A stretch of 64,000 nucleotides of DNA. Origin: Ichthyophthirius multifiliis (Eukaryota; Ciliophora; Oligohymenophorea; Hymenostomatida). Below are positions 35,701 through 47,808 of the stretch, one piece after another (position 1 is the stretch's first letter; each line of letters starts with the position of its first letter). The position numbers and the translations under genes are program-made. The stretch lies in contig NW_004086333.1 in assembly GCF_000220395.1 (NCBI RefSeq), positions 20,252 to 84,251 on the forward strand. Direction: 5' to 3'. Below the pieces are notes generated by a model. It was not told where the DNA came from. It did not search any database and saw only the letters and a list, made by a program, of their open reading frames with translations.

Positions 35701-36841
35701 ATTATAACTCCTTAAAAAATTAAATATTTATAACTAAAAATCAACACAATTGATAATAGAATCATTAGAAACATAAAATTTATAATAATTTTTAAAAGCA
35801 TTAGGATATTTTAGCTAAGGGAATATAATAAATAGCTAACAATTAAAAATACTATAAAAAGTTTATGATAAATATTAAAGTTAACTTTCATTAAATTAAT
35901 AATCAAATTTTCATTTTATATTATATTAAAATAATTAATAATCATATTTTGAATCTGATTATTTTAATAAAATTTAAAACTAATACAATTATAAATATTA
36001 AGTTGATTAATAAAATTATACATTAAACAGTTTTACATAATTTAAAATATAAAAAGAAAAACAAAAAGTGTAATTTATAGTTTATGTAATTAATTAAAAT
36101 GAAAATTTCTAAGTATAAAACAAACTTGGATTTGAAACATACATGTATTTAAATAACTTATAAAGATAAAGACAATATTTTTAAATTGAAAATGTTCCAT
36201 AGTTTAGTTTATATTTATTTAAATTAATAATTTTAAATATTAACTAACCTTAATTTATAAAATATGATGAATATATTAACAACAAAAGCAATTCATCTTA
36301 ATATAAAGCATTTTTATCTGATATTTCTTATATATTAAATAAGCATAGCCTCGAGTTTCAGATTTAGGGCGAAGGTTTAGACTATTAAGCTAATTTTATT
36401 GATATTAATTTGATCAAAAAATAAAATTTTTGTATAATTTTTGTAAATGATTATTTATAAAATTAAGATGATTTTAAATTAGGATATATATCTTTGATGA
36501 AAATCGAATATTTAAATAAAAATAATTGGAATGTCTTGCCAATCTTTTATGAAAGTTTAATTAAAAAAATAATTATTTAGATTACTTAGAAAAGAAAATA
36601 ATTAATTTTATTAATTAATAATGAAATCTCAAAAAAATAGTAAATATAAAATAAATTATAAATAATATATATATATTATCATATTTAATATTATTTGAAA
36701 TTTAATAGAAGAAAAAAAATTATAATTTAATTATAATTCAATAAAAAAATATTTTTTTAATAGACATAAACCTTGTATTAATTTTTTTTAAAAATGGAAA
36801 ATTATTTTAAATTTAAACTTAATAACATAATTTCGTTTTGA
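32740..36841 (+). CDS. Large RAP-domain (FASTK-like) protein, probably organellar RNA-binding
   Basis: ATG 32740, a 56-nt intron (33299-33354) joining in frame, then a very long frame of about 1,340 residues. Most of the chain is helical, with a repeated pattern of short hydrophobic helices, as in FASTK/OPR-type RNA-binding proteins. Near the C-terminus is a RAP-like segment: LEFQIQGEGLDYQANFIDIN, NFCIIFVNDY, then YLNKNNWNVLPIFYESL, matching the 'GW.V..IPY.EW' end of the domain. RAP proteins process or translate mitochondrial RNAs; that role is from family knowledge. The frame slips at a T6 run (35623-35628) as if one T were missing. The last about 60 residues after 36640 are low complexity and the true stop may be earlier. 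Confidence 0.6.
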
Positions 36842-36927
36842 AAAAAATAATAGTATAAATATTATTTAAAGTTTCTATTTTATTATTTATCTAAAAAATA
36901 TATTTATATACTATAATGTTTATTTAA

Positions 36928-39652
36928 TCATTAATAATTTTTTCTACTAAAAAAAAATATTTTTGATGGATGGTTTTTATCCAATAAATGAGCATTAAAT
37001 TATTTTTTTTCAAACTCTTATCTACTTTTTCTATAATCAACATAATGCGCTAAATTATTTTCAAAGTATCTTTTAGACTAATATCCATGATAATGTAATC
37101 CTATAATAGTTCCTTCTTTTTCTTCTCCAACTTCTTGTCCATTTACAATAATTTTCTTTTTTTAATCATTACATACAAGTAAAACATATGTATTTGCTGA
37201 TTCAAAATTAATAGCATCAACGTATTATTCATGAATATTTTATATAATTTCCTTTACCTATTCAAAAAGTATTTTTTTTTCTTCCTAACTAATATATATC
37301 TAATTATTCATATGATCATTAAGTAAAGAAGCTGCATGGTGTTCAAAAATAGAACTTTAAGTATCAATAATTTCATTTAAATTTCTAGCTCTCTTTACTG
37401 ATTCTATGGTAGAATATTAAACACTATCGAGAAAGGCATCATCACTCATAGAGTTTTTTTCCCATTGTTAAAACTTATTATGTTTTTATTTAGCACCTAT
37501 ATCTGTTAGATTTTCTTTCTTTTGTGCCATAAGTCTTTCTTTACCGGTTTTTCTTCTAAAATTAAAGCCTGTATTTTGCTTATTAAAAAAACATTATTAG
37601 AATTTTCCATATTCATATTTTAGAAAGAAGATTGATTTGATTATTGTTATAAAAATTAAATTTTTTTTAATTTTATTCATCATCACTATTTTCATCTTCT
37701 TCAATAATTTGTTCGTTTTTGTAATTAAAAAATTATTTTTCATAATCTCCTAAGAAATTAGACTTTGAAAAATCATAATTTTCTTTAACTTTTATCTTTA
37801 ATTTATTATTGAATTATCTTGCCAAAGATTACTATGGTCCGAAAATTCTCGAATTTGTCGCTAAAGCTTAAATAGCATATATTGATTGGTTACCTAAATA
37901 TGATTTAGAGGTTAATTTATTTACTTTGCTTTTATTTGATTTATTTGAGTATTATTTTTAAATTACTGATTTTTCTTATAAAAAGTTAATATCTTCTTCC
38001 TTTTGGGTACCTTTTTAATTTTAAATACTTTATTTTGTATTTTAATTGACTCTACTAGTATTCTTTGAAAAATTTTAAAACTTCGTATGAGAATAATCAT
38101 TATATTCATCTTCTTCTTGAATATTCTCTAAAGAGGGAATATTTTTTTAGTTTTCATCAACTTCTATTTCTTCTTCTTCTTCTTCCTCTTCATATTATTG
38201 TTGATCTAGTAATTTTTAATCTTATTATAAATCTTCTTTTGTTTTTTTCTGGGCATATTCATCAAAAGAATACAAATAATAATTGATTTCGTTTTTTGTA
38301 TCAAACTGAAATTAAATAAGTGCTTGTTAGTAGAATAAGCCATGTCTTAAATAATTGCTTTTTCTCGAAAATATATTTTTTTGTTAGGATTTTAATTCAT
38401 CATAGCAATCATATTTATGTTATCTTAATTCCCATAAATTTTAAATATTAGAAGATTCTTAATTATTTATTCTATTTTATAAAACATTAGAAGTTTAAGA
38501 TTGTTATTAAATAAATTTATTAAGAAAAAGATTAGATGATTTACTCTAATTAATATCATCTGTAAAATTACCCTTTTCTAAATTTTTTAATATCTATTTG
38601 CCATATAATTTATTAAATACAACATTTTTGTTTGAATTTTACTCAAAGAATTCTTTCATTTTATAATCTTCATCAAAATTCTAATTATTATTTTTTAAAT
38701 TCTCAAATAATTAATCATTATTATTATTCATTTCCTCAAGTTCTTAAAAATATTAAACTGCTAATTTTCTTGTTTTCTTTTATTTCCTATTATATTATCT
38801 TTTTTATTTTTCGTTTAAATTCTAAAATTTCAATACATCTTCTTAAATATAACAACTACTTATTCTTGAATTACTCAAAGATGCCATTGATCCATTATTA
38901 TTATTCTGTATATTAATTAAACTACCAATTTGTTTTTTATTTTATTACTGCGTAAAATTATTAGAAACTATAGGGGATATTTAATTGATTTATTCTTATT
39001 CTTCTTCTTCTTCATCACTACTATCTTCATCATTTTCATTTTCATTTTCTGCTTTTTTCAAATTAATTTTTCTAAAATAACAATTAACCATTTATTAATA
39101 TTACTAATCATTTTAACTATGAATTGGTTTTTTTATTGTTTTTTAATCATTTATTAGCTCTTGATTTTCATTTAATGCAAAAGTAATTTCTTGAGAATTT
39201 AAGTTTTATAAACCATTGTCCTAATTAATATATAATGTGTTATTATTTCTTTCATATTAATATTTTAATTATATATTGCTTTAATCATAATTAAAATTTA
39301 AATTTAAAGGCATTTTAACGTGTTCTAATGGTACATAATCAATATATTCATGCTTTATTGGTACTTAATAGGCACTTTAATAATTTATTGGCTTTTATAT
39401 ATTTGCTGAGCTTTGAATATGACTTGAATGTACCTGAATATAAAATTATAATATTTTTTTTTATATATTTACCATTTAAATGGGTTAATAATTGCCAATT
39501 TATTAATGATATCCTTGTTAATACAAATTATGATTATTTTAAATAAAATTAGGTTATTAGTAATTTTCAGACTAATAATTTAAAGGAAACTATTCTCGCT
39601 AATGAATATAGCTTTGAGAGATAAGTTAACTGTTATTATAATAAGGATTCAT
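36928..39652 (-). CDS. Acidic protein with an alveolin-like N-terminal segment
   Basis: ATG is the complement of 39650-39652 (MNPYYNNSQ), the stop the complement of 36928-36930, and one 39-nt intron lies at 39434-39472. Near the N-terminus is YQVPIKHEYIDYVPLEHVKM, a Val-Pro and charged pattern like the VPV-repeat of alveolins/epiplasmins that form the sub-membrane skeleton of alveolates. Poly-Asp/Glu blocks follow (about 38980-39040 and 38140-38200), long Gln/Asn/Ser-rich segments, and a more folded C-terminal part (NTYVLLVCNDQKKKIIVNG, IGLHYHGYQSKRYF). Two one-base slips, at T8 (37661-37668) and A7 (37585-37591), make it look like two genes separated by an ATGA overlap. Coding character continues through both, so I treat it as one gene. 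The alveolin assignment is tentative. Confidence 0.6.
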
Positions 39653-40481
39653 TTTTAAAAAAATATTAATTATTTATTGTATATATTGTAAAATGTATTA
39701 TTTTTAATTTATATTTTTTGTTAACAAAAAATAAAAATTGAAACTATTGAAATTATAAATATTATAATCAAAAAACAAATATTAATAACTTTAATAAAAT
39801 TAAAAATAATTTATATAATCAATAATTATTTTATTATTTAATTTTAATAACATTTAAATATATAAAAAAAAAAAATTAATAATTACTGAAAATATTATAT
39901 ATAAATATAATATTTAATTATGTTTTATTAAATATTTTTAATATTAGGTTAGATTTATTATATTTTTTAATATTATAAATACAAAAAAATTATTATTATT
40001 ATTTAAAAAATATAATATAATATATATAATAATTATTTTTGATTCTATTGATTTATTATAAATATTTTTTTATTTAATACATAAGATGTTTCATTTAATT
40101 TAAATATTTATTTATATTTATACTAATTTCTATAAATCTAAAATTAAAAATATAATATTTAATATCATTTAATTTAATAATTATTCTTTATTAGAAAATA
40201 ATAAAAATACAGTAATAATAATACTATAATTTAATTATTTTAGATATTATTAAGTTTGTTAATAATTTTTATAGCGATTTTTATAAGTATACATAATATT
40301 TTATCAAATTTTTATTACAAATATATTTCATTAATTAAATATTTTATATAATATTCCATTTATAAATATTTAAAATTTTTATAATTTTAGATTTTACAAT
40401 TTTAGTTTATAATATAAATTAAAAATTATTTATTTATTATAAAAATTATAAAATTTTAATAAAAAAAAAAAGTAAAAAAAT
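39653..40481. other. Divergent intergenic region
   Basis: About 830 bp of A/T between the starts of the alveolin-like gene and the pseudokinase gene; nothing recognisable. Confidence 0.7.
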
Positions 40482-41393
40482 ATGGGTAATTAAAAATCTT
40501 CTTAAAGCTCAGATGAATATAAAAAAATAGAAAAAGCAATATAAGTTTTAAAATAAAAAGGATTCGAAATTGAATAATTAAAAACTGGAAATACATAATA
40601 AAATATACTTGATAAAGTTTGCATAGTAAATAAATAAGGTATAAAATATGCATTCAAAATAAGATATGTTAAAGATTAAATATAATAATAAGGAATAGAA
40701 TCTTAAATAGATATACTCAAAGAGCTACTTCATGATAACATAGTTTAATATATAGATCATTTTTACCATAAGCACTATTTATTTTTTTAGATGAAATATT
40801 TTTAAACAAATTTGAATTAAATTTTGAAATAAGATTTTTTTAATTAAAATGACTCTTTTAAATATAATATTGCTTTAGACATTCTTTCTGGTTTATACTA
40901 TATTCATAAGCAAGGGTATGCACATAAATAACTAAAAACCTTAAATATATTAGTTGATGAATAAAATAAAGTTGCTATTTCAGAATTCGGACTAGATAAA
41001 GACTCAAATTATAAAATTAAAAAAAAAGAAATGTCTTTGTAATCTGATAAATGGTATTTGGCTCCTGAAATCTAATAAAGTGAAGATTCTATACATTATT
41101 AATAATCTCAGGAAACTGATATTTGGTCTTTAGGAATTATTTTATTGGAAATATTTGGATTTAAATTTGCTAGTACTTTAGAATAGATTGAATAACTTGA
41201 AACAATTGTTTAATAATTATATAATGAAAACTATTAATGCCTAGAAGAGGTTAAACCATAAATAGTAAAGTATGAGTTAATTAAAATGATAAAAAAAGAT
41301 TAAGATAAAAGAGGAAAATTAACAGATTATATAGATTTTTTTTAAAATTAATAAAAAGAAAATAAATAACAAAAAATAATGAATATTTAATGA
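40482..41393 (+). CDS. Protein-kinase-like protein lacking catalytic residues (pseudokinase)
   Basis: Single exon, 303 aa. The kinase fold is evident. The VAIK-type Lys is present (YAFKIR, Lys59), as are a C-helix region (SQIDILKELLHDNIVQYIDH), an APE-like WYLAPE and a DxWSLGxxLLE helix (TDIWSLGIILLEIFG). The catalytic loop reads AHKQLKTLNIL instead of HRDLKxxN: the base Asp is Gln150. The metal-binding DFG reads EFG (Glu168). The Gly-rich loop is also missing (GNTQQN). It is therefore probably inactive as a kinase and acts as a scaffold or allosteric partner. The N-terminus Met-Gly-Asn-Gln-Lys-Ser-Ser suggests myristoylation. Both the substituted codons and the frame are clean, so this is unlikely to be decay. 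Confidence 0.8.
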
Positions 41394-41884
41394 AAAAATA
41401 TAAATAATATTTAATTATTATTATTTTAAAAATAAATTATTAATTAAAGGTTAAAAAATAAAAATTTAATTATTCATAATATTAATAAACAAATATTTAA
41501 TTTAATATAATTATATATATATTTTTTACGTATTTAAAAAATAAAATATAAAAAAATAATTGTATATATAATCTATAATAATAATTATTTAATTAAAATA
41601 TTTTGAAAATAATGACAATAATTTTAATATAAAATTAATTTTTATATATTTTTAAAAATAAAATAGATAATAAATATTAATATATATTTATAATTATTAC
41701 ATTAATCAAATTATATATTTTTTTTGTTTTTACATTTTTAAAAAGTGTTTAATAATTAATTTTTTGTCTATTAAATTATAGCTTTTTTTTTCTTATTTTA
41801 ATTGTTAATTTAAAAGAGATTTATTATAATTATTATTTTATAAATACAAGCTTTTATTTTTTTATTAATAATTAAAACATTTTG
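41394..41884. other. Intergenic spacer between convergent genes
   Basis: A/T-rich; the 3' end of the minus-strand coiled-coil gene is not resolved and may reach into this stretch. Confidence 0.5.
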
Positions 41885-43750
41885 ATGACTAAAAATATTA
41901 TTATTGTTATAATTATTATTATTATTATTATTATTATTAAAATTATTATTATTATTATTATTATTATTATTTTTATTCTATGTTTTTTTTTATAATTAAA
42001 TTTGTATTTTATCTTGCTGATTAACAATTTGAATAATTTACATTCATTAAATGTGAAAATTAATTAATGTTAATATTTTTACTTATTTATTTCCCGCTTA
42101 AATTACTTTTTGATCTTATAATTTTTTTATCTTATTATTAATTATTATCTAATTTAGTATTATAAATTTTAATATATTTTTTTTAATTATCCAATATTAC
42201 TTTATCATTTATATTGCACAAACTTTTAGCATGCAAAGAAACGTTATTATTTGTTAAACTTTGAATAGAAATGTTATTATTTTTTTAGAAATTTTAAGAT
42301 TAATTATTAATTTTATTGTTATTTTTATTTTTAAATAACTTTTCTACTTATTTTTTATATTATTTGTTATTTTTAACCTTTTTAGTTTGTGAAATATTGT
42401 TATTTTAAATTTTATCAATCGATGTATTTAACCATTTTTCTTTTGGAATGGTTTCTTTGTTTTATTTATTTTAAACAATATTTTCATCATGTATTATTTC
42501 TTGCTTTTTATTTATAGTTAATTCTTAATTTTCTTATTATTAAATAATCAGCTTCTAATGAATAATTTCTAAAAGGTCTTGAAAGTCTTTTATAATTTAA
42601 TGTTTTTAATTTATTTCTTTTATAATTATTTAATTGGAATCATAATTATTCTAAGATAATAAATTAATAATTTATTTATTTTCACTTAAATGTAATTTAT
42701 TTTATTCATATATGTTTTTTATAAGAATAATAGGATCTTCTTATTAATTTTGCTTAATTTTTTATTTCAGTTCATTAATAATTTACTAAAGCTTTTTTTA
42801 GTTTTCTTTAAAAAAAATAATTTCTTAATTTTTTTTGCTTATTTCATAATTTTATTATTTATTCTAAATTTCAATAATTGTATATTCTTATTACATTCTT
42901 TCAAGTTCTTTTTGTAAGACATTTGTATTGTTTATAGATTACTATTATTTTTAGTTATTCTAAATCTATTTTTATTATTTATCATATTTATTTTCTAATT
43001 CATTATATTATTAACACATGCTCTATATTTTTTCTTTTAATTCTTTGTTTTACTATTCTAAATAATTTGTTTTAAGTAAAAATTCTTATTTTTCATTATT
43101 TAATTAGCAATATCCTTATTCAAAAATCTTATTTTCCTGATTTATAATATTGTTTTGATTTAATTCTTCTAATCTTAATTCTTCAGATTTATTATTTTTT
43201 TTATGATACTATTTATAATTTTAGATTTGAATTTCTAATTATTAAATATTACTGTTTTCAAAACATTTTTTACAACTATCTTCATTATTTTATTTTTATT
43301 AAATTATATTATTTAAGGAACAAATTAAATTTATTGTATATTATTGGAATTCTTCAATTTAAGTTTAACTTTTAACTAAATTTTGAGATGAATATTCAAA
43401 TTATTTATGCATTTATATTAAATTATTACTTAATTTAATTACTAAAAATTCCTAGCTATAGCATTCGTTTAAAAATGGTTATAAATCTTAATAAGTAATA
43501 GTTATTTCTTTATTTTTCTATAATAAAGTATTGGATTTTTCTTTTAAAATTTTAAAAGATTAGATTTCCTAAATTTTAGACATAAAACTATTATTAGTGA
43601 AATTAAATTTTTGTATATAATCATGAATGAAGCTATTCTATTTAAAAATTTTATTATATAAAAATAATAAATTATATTAACATAATCATTAATCATATAT
43701 TAGGCTTGTTAAAAAAATATAATTGATTCTTTTTAATATTCTGATACCAT
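41885..43750 (-). CDS. Long Gln/Asn-rich coiled-coil protein
   Basis: ATG is the complement of 43748-43750. A first exon of about 23 residues (MVSEYQKESIIFFQQAQYM...) is followed by a GTTAAT..TAG intron (about 43635-43680) joining in frame. The body is a continuous coiled coil: LRLEELNQNN, KELKEKIQSMCQQYNELENK, VLQKELERMQQEY and similar, over about 500 residues. A CKKCFENS pair of cysteines lies near residue 150. The C-terminal region is Asn/Gln-rich and runs into an (ATT)n tract (41909-41972) encoding a homopolymeric stretch, where the frame becomes ambiguous, so the stop is not fixed. No known domain; structural role inferred. Confidence 0.6.
41909..41972. repeat. (ATT)n trinucleotide repeat
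   Basis: About 60 bp of ATT units with two interruptions. On the minus strand it would encode poly-Asn, poly-Ile or poly-Gln depending on frame. Confidence 0.9.
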
Positions 43751-43784
43751 ATTTATATATTTTAGTTGGCTATTAATATAGTTA

Positions 43785-43853
43785 TATATATATAGATATA
43801 TATATATATATTTATATATATATATATATATTTTTATATATATATATATATTT
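43785..43853. repeat. (TA)n microsatellite
   Basis: About 68 bp of interrupted TA repeats upstream of the coiled-coil gene and downstream of the LRR gene. Confidence 0.9.
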
Positions 43854-43873
43854 AATTTTTTTTTTAAACTTGT

Positions 43874-45300
43874 TCAAATCTTATTTCTTAATATATTATT
43901 TAATTTTATTAATGTTCTTTTAACACTTTTATAGTTAATTGTCGTTTTTAGCCCTATAAAATATATTAATTTTATGATTCTAATAAGTTTAATTTTTAAC
44001 TTTAAAAATTCAAATTCTTGTTACGATTAACGAAATTAAGTACAAATATTTTAATACGAAAAAAGAGAATTTTAAAATTGATTTTCATCAATTTAATATA
44101 TATCTGATTAAGTAGAATAATCATATGACTGTATATTATTTTTTTCCTATTTATTATATACTATTGCATTTAATTATTAAACAATATCATCTCTATAACT
44201 TTCTATGTTATCAAATAAAGTTTATAATTATACTTTATTTTAAGATTTGTTAACAACATTTTTACTCTCAAAATCATCTTTAATAGTATTAAATTGTGAA
44301 AATTATTAAATAATTTTATTTTTTTCAACTTTTTTTTAATTCGATTAGTCTTTTTTATCAATTGTTTAAAAAAGACAGTCTAATTAATTAGTTAAAACAT
44401 TATTTTTAGAGTTTTTTAGATTATCATTTAAAAAGAAATTATGATTTTATAAATGATTTTTATTTAAATTTAAATGACTACTAGTATTACTAATTGCTTC
44501 ATTGTTCCAACTTTCAATAAAATTATTTAAATTACCATTTTCAACTTCATTTTAATCTAGTATTTTAATTGCTTTAAGATTTTATAAAATTAACATTTTA
44601 TAATCTGGAATAGTTTAGATTGGATTATTTGTTAAATCTAAGTCATATAAAAAGTTTAAACTCTATAAATTAATTATACTTTCTCTTTATTGTATTTTAT
44701 TGTTAGATATATTTAATTATGCTAATCTAGAATTCATTTCTAATCCTTTAGGAATTTCAGTAATTTCATTATAACTAAGATTTAAAGTTATTAAACATTT
44801 TAGATGATGAATATTTTCAATAACTTTTATATGATTTTTTGACAAATTCAAATGTAATAGACCTTTAAACTCTTTAAGATTTTTAATTTTTATTATATTG
44901 CTTTCTTACATATTTAAGCTTTCGATTTTATCATTCATATAATCATATTCTTTAATTTATTAACTTTCATTATTATTTTAAAGTTCATTTGTTTTAATTT
45001 AATTAACTTTTATTTAATAATGGGATGAATACAAAAATATATATTATTTTTATATATTAGCTAACTTTTACTGCTATTATAATTAATGGAGTTAAAGCTT
45101 AATGAGATGCTTCCAGCTTTTTTTTTGTTTTTTTTGTAATTATTAATATATTTTATAAAAATACTTTAATTTTAATATTTAGATTTCTTCAAATCTTATT
45201 ATGGAGTATTTAATATTGTAATATTATTTTCAGTAAACTCACTGTAAAGTAGAGAATCGTATATTTAAGATTATTTTTAATTTTTAGATTCTTAAAACAT
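43874..45300 (-). CDS. Leucine-rich-repeat protein (SDS22-like repeats)
   Basis: ATG is the complement of 45298-45300; the stop is the complement of 43874-43876. One intron near 45000-45060 joins in frame. Residues about 115-230 form LRRs of the 22-residue type: LLHLNLSKNHIKVIENI, LITLNLSYNEITEIPKG, LAQLNISNNKI and FLYDLDLTNNPIQTIPDY, then a cap with LKAIKILDQNEVE. The flanking regions are disordered and Asn/Ser/Lys-rich. Such proteins are common in axonemes and as phosphatase or dynein regulators; no specific partner can be named. The frame is clean through the LRR block. Confidence 0.8.
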
Positions 45301-46222
45301 ATATATATGTTTATGATTACTTAATTATTATTTTGAAAAAACAATTATTATTTTTTAAAAAAATAAAATTAACAAATAAAATAATTTAAAAAATAAAGAA
45401 CAATTTTGAAAATAACTAAAACATTATTTTGTCAATAATTTGAAACCAAATTTCATTTAAATTATCTCAATTAATTATTTATAATTAAATCTACAATTAT
45501 ATTAAAAAAAATTCTAATAAAAATTATGAATAATTATTTTGTATATCCATATATAAAGGAAAAAGGAAAAAATTCTTGATGTTTATACATTGATTTAAAA
45601 GTTCATTTCTATTATGTTCTGCTATTTTATATTTTAATTTTAAAATATTAAAAACATTTAAAATTATTCATATTTTAAAAGAAAAATTAATTAGAAAAGT
45701 ATTATTAATATTTAATTCATAATAATTTATGAATAATTTCAATTTTAAATTGATAAAAAAAACCATATGTATTTTTAACATTTATAATTTATGTTAAAAT
45801 TATTATTAAAAAAAAATACTTTTAGTATTGTATTTTAAATAAATAGCAATGCAAATCATTAAAATTGAAAAATAAATCTTTTTAAAAATAATACTTTGAT
45901 AATTTAAAGAAAAACTAAGCATAATTTTTTATTTATTTAAAAAACTTTCATTTTATATATTAATTAGTTTGTAGTTTTATGTTTTTATTAAAAATAATTA
46001 TTTTATTATTAATTTAGTAATTTAGTAATAGTTTATTGTATTTATTATTATTTAATACTATATAAAAAAACATAATATGTAAACATTAATAATTATAGAT
46101 TAATTTAGTAAAGTATATTTTATAAAAGAGTGCTTAATATATTTTATAAATTGCATTTAATATATTTTATAAATTGAATGTTTTGTAAAGTGTTCTAAAT
46201 TTAAAATAAATAGAAAAATAAT
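45301..46222. other. Divergent intergenic region
   Basis: A/T-rich. The only structure seen is a short direct repeat (ATATATTTTATAAATTG at about 46137-46154 and again at about 46159-46176). Confidence 0.6.
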
Positions 46223-47372
46223 AAAATATTAGTATTAATTAATGCTTTAGTGATTTGTGAAGATTTTTAAGCAATAAGGAATGCTGTAAATATTAACTCA
46301 ATGAATTTTCTTCCATAATATTTAAAGTTGGGTATTTTCTTAAAATATTATAAAGGTTCAAAAAAGAGCCTTACTATATTTATATTTGGAAATCATGATG
46401 CTTCATATCATAACAGATATATATATTTTGTAGACTAGGCAGCTCCAAAAATATATTAAACCATAAAGAAAGTGATAAATGATATTAAATTAGGAAGAAT
46501 TTTAGAAAAATACAAAAATTTTTAGTAATTAAGAAAGTCAAATAGAATTATTTTCTTCATAATACTATTCTATATTATGCTTTTATTACTACAAATAAAT
46601 TAATGATTTAAAATTGAAAATAAATATGTTTATTAGTCTTGATTAGCTAATTAATATATTATGCTTATTCATTTTTTTTGTATTTTTTTTTATAAACTCA
46701 ATCGAAAAAAAATTGCCTGTATTTAATTTTTATAGTCTTCTTTTTTTTATTAATTGATTTTTTTTAAAAAAATATTAATGTCTATATGCATTTTAAATAT
46801 TTGAAGATAAATACATTTACAAGAATGTTAGTAGTGCTAAATTTCTTGCTTTGGATAAATGTTCTCCGAATATAGATTATTTGAGAGTTTCTACTTTAGA
46901 AAAAAAAAACTATAACAATGAGAGTAAAAAATTAAAATATTTAATTATTTTGCGACATCTGAATAAATTAATATTTACAAGTAAACTTATTATTTTATAA
47001 AATATAATTATTTATAGGATTATTATATTGTAAAGTATAATAATTTTTACAATATTATAAATAATTTTGTTTATAAATATATTTTGATAGAATGTATTTA
47101 AAATATTAAGTTTTGTTGAATTTATATTATATTTATAAAAAAATTAAAATAATAATTATTTTATTTTAGGTTTTCCTAAAAACAATCACATTTTTGAAAG
47201 ATTTGAACTAAAAATAAATAAAATAAGCATTTTTTTTGATAATAAAGATTTAAAAATTTTAAAATAACTACTAAGGCTTATCAAAAAAGATAATATTAAT
47301 AATATGAGGCAAAATAAAGTTAAAGATAAATTAAAAATTAACAATTAAACTAAAAAATACATATATATTTGA
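46223..47372 (+). pseudogene. DBR1: Degenerate lariat debranching enzyme (DBR1) locus
   Basis: DBR1 hydrolyses the 2'-5' bond of intron lariats. Pieces match in order: LVICEDFQAIRNAVNINSM (family CGDFQAIRN), LPQYLKLGIFLKYYKG, LTIFIFGNHDAS, APKIY, then YMHFKY (family AHLH.KF), KFLALDKCSPNIDYLRV and LKYLIILRHLNKLIFTS. A last exon from about 47170 reads PKNNHIFERFEL and ends at TGA 47370-47372. Missing are the N-terminal metal site (GCCHGELD), the central GGISGI and SHDWP motifs, and a clean frame between 46560 and 46790. CGDFQ has become CEDFQ. I infer a truncated, inactive copy. A functional copy would have to exist elsewhere. Confidence 0.65.
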
Positions 47373-47808
47373 TAGAAGTTTATTATAAGCAATATATTTT
47401 ACACTGAATATTTATTTATAAAACAATAATTTAAAATTTTTTTAATTTAAATAATGATTCTATAAGAATAATAAGCTTGATATTCTAAGAAAAAAAGTTT
47501 AAAAATAATAATAATTGTAAATATATTTAAAAATATTGAGAAAAATTAAAAAATTTCATAATCAAGTGCAATAATAGTAATAAATACTAAAAAATATCTT
47601 ATTGTTATAGTCTAAAGGTTAATAAATAATTGTTCTAAGTTTTAATTTTTTTTTCTATATAAATTATATTTAGAAATAAACATAATTTATTAAAAATAAA
47701 CTTAATATGAAATTTTATATTTAACAATTTTAATATTTATTATTATTTTATATATTTTTTTTTCTTATTTAACAATTTTATTTTATAGATTTAGTTTTTT
47801 ACAAGTTT
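47373..47808. other. Intergenic spacer between convergent genes
   Basis: A/T-rich; nothing recognisable. Confidence 0.6.

Noticed and set aside
38065..39546. Series of hydrophobic plus-strand frames
   Set aside because: All lie opposite the acidic alveolin-like gene, whose Glu/Asp/Gln/Asn codons produce Leu/Phe/Ser/Ile shadows.
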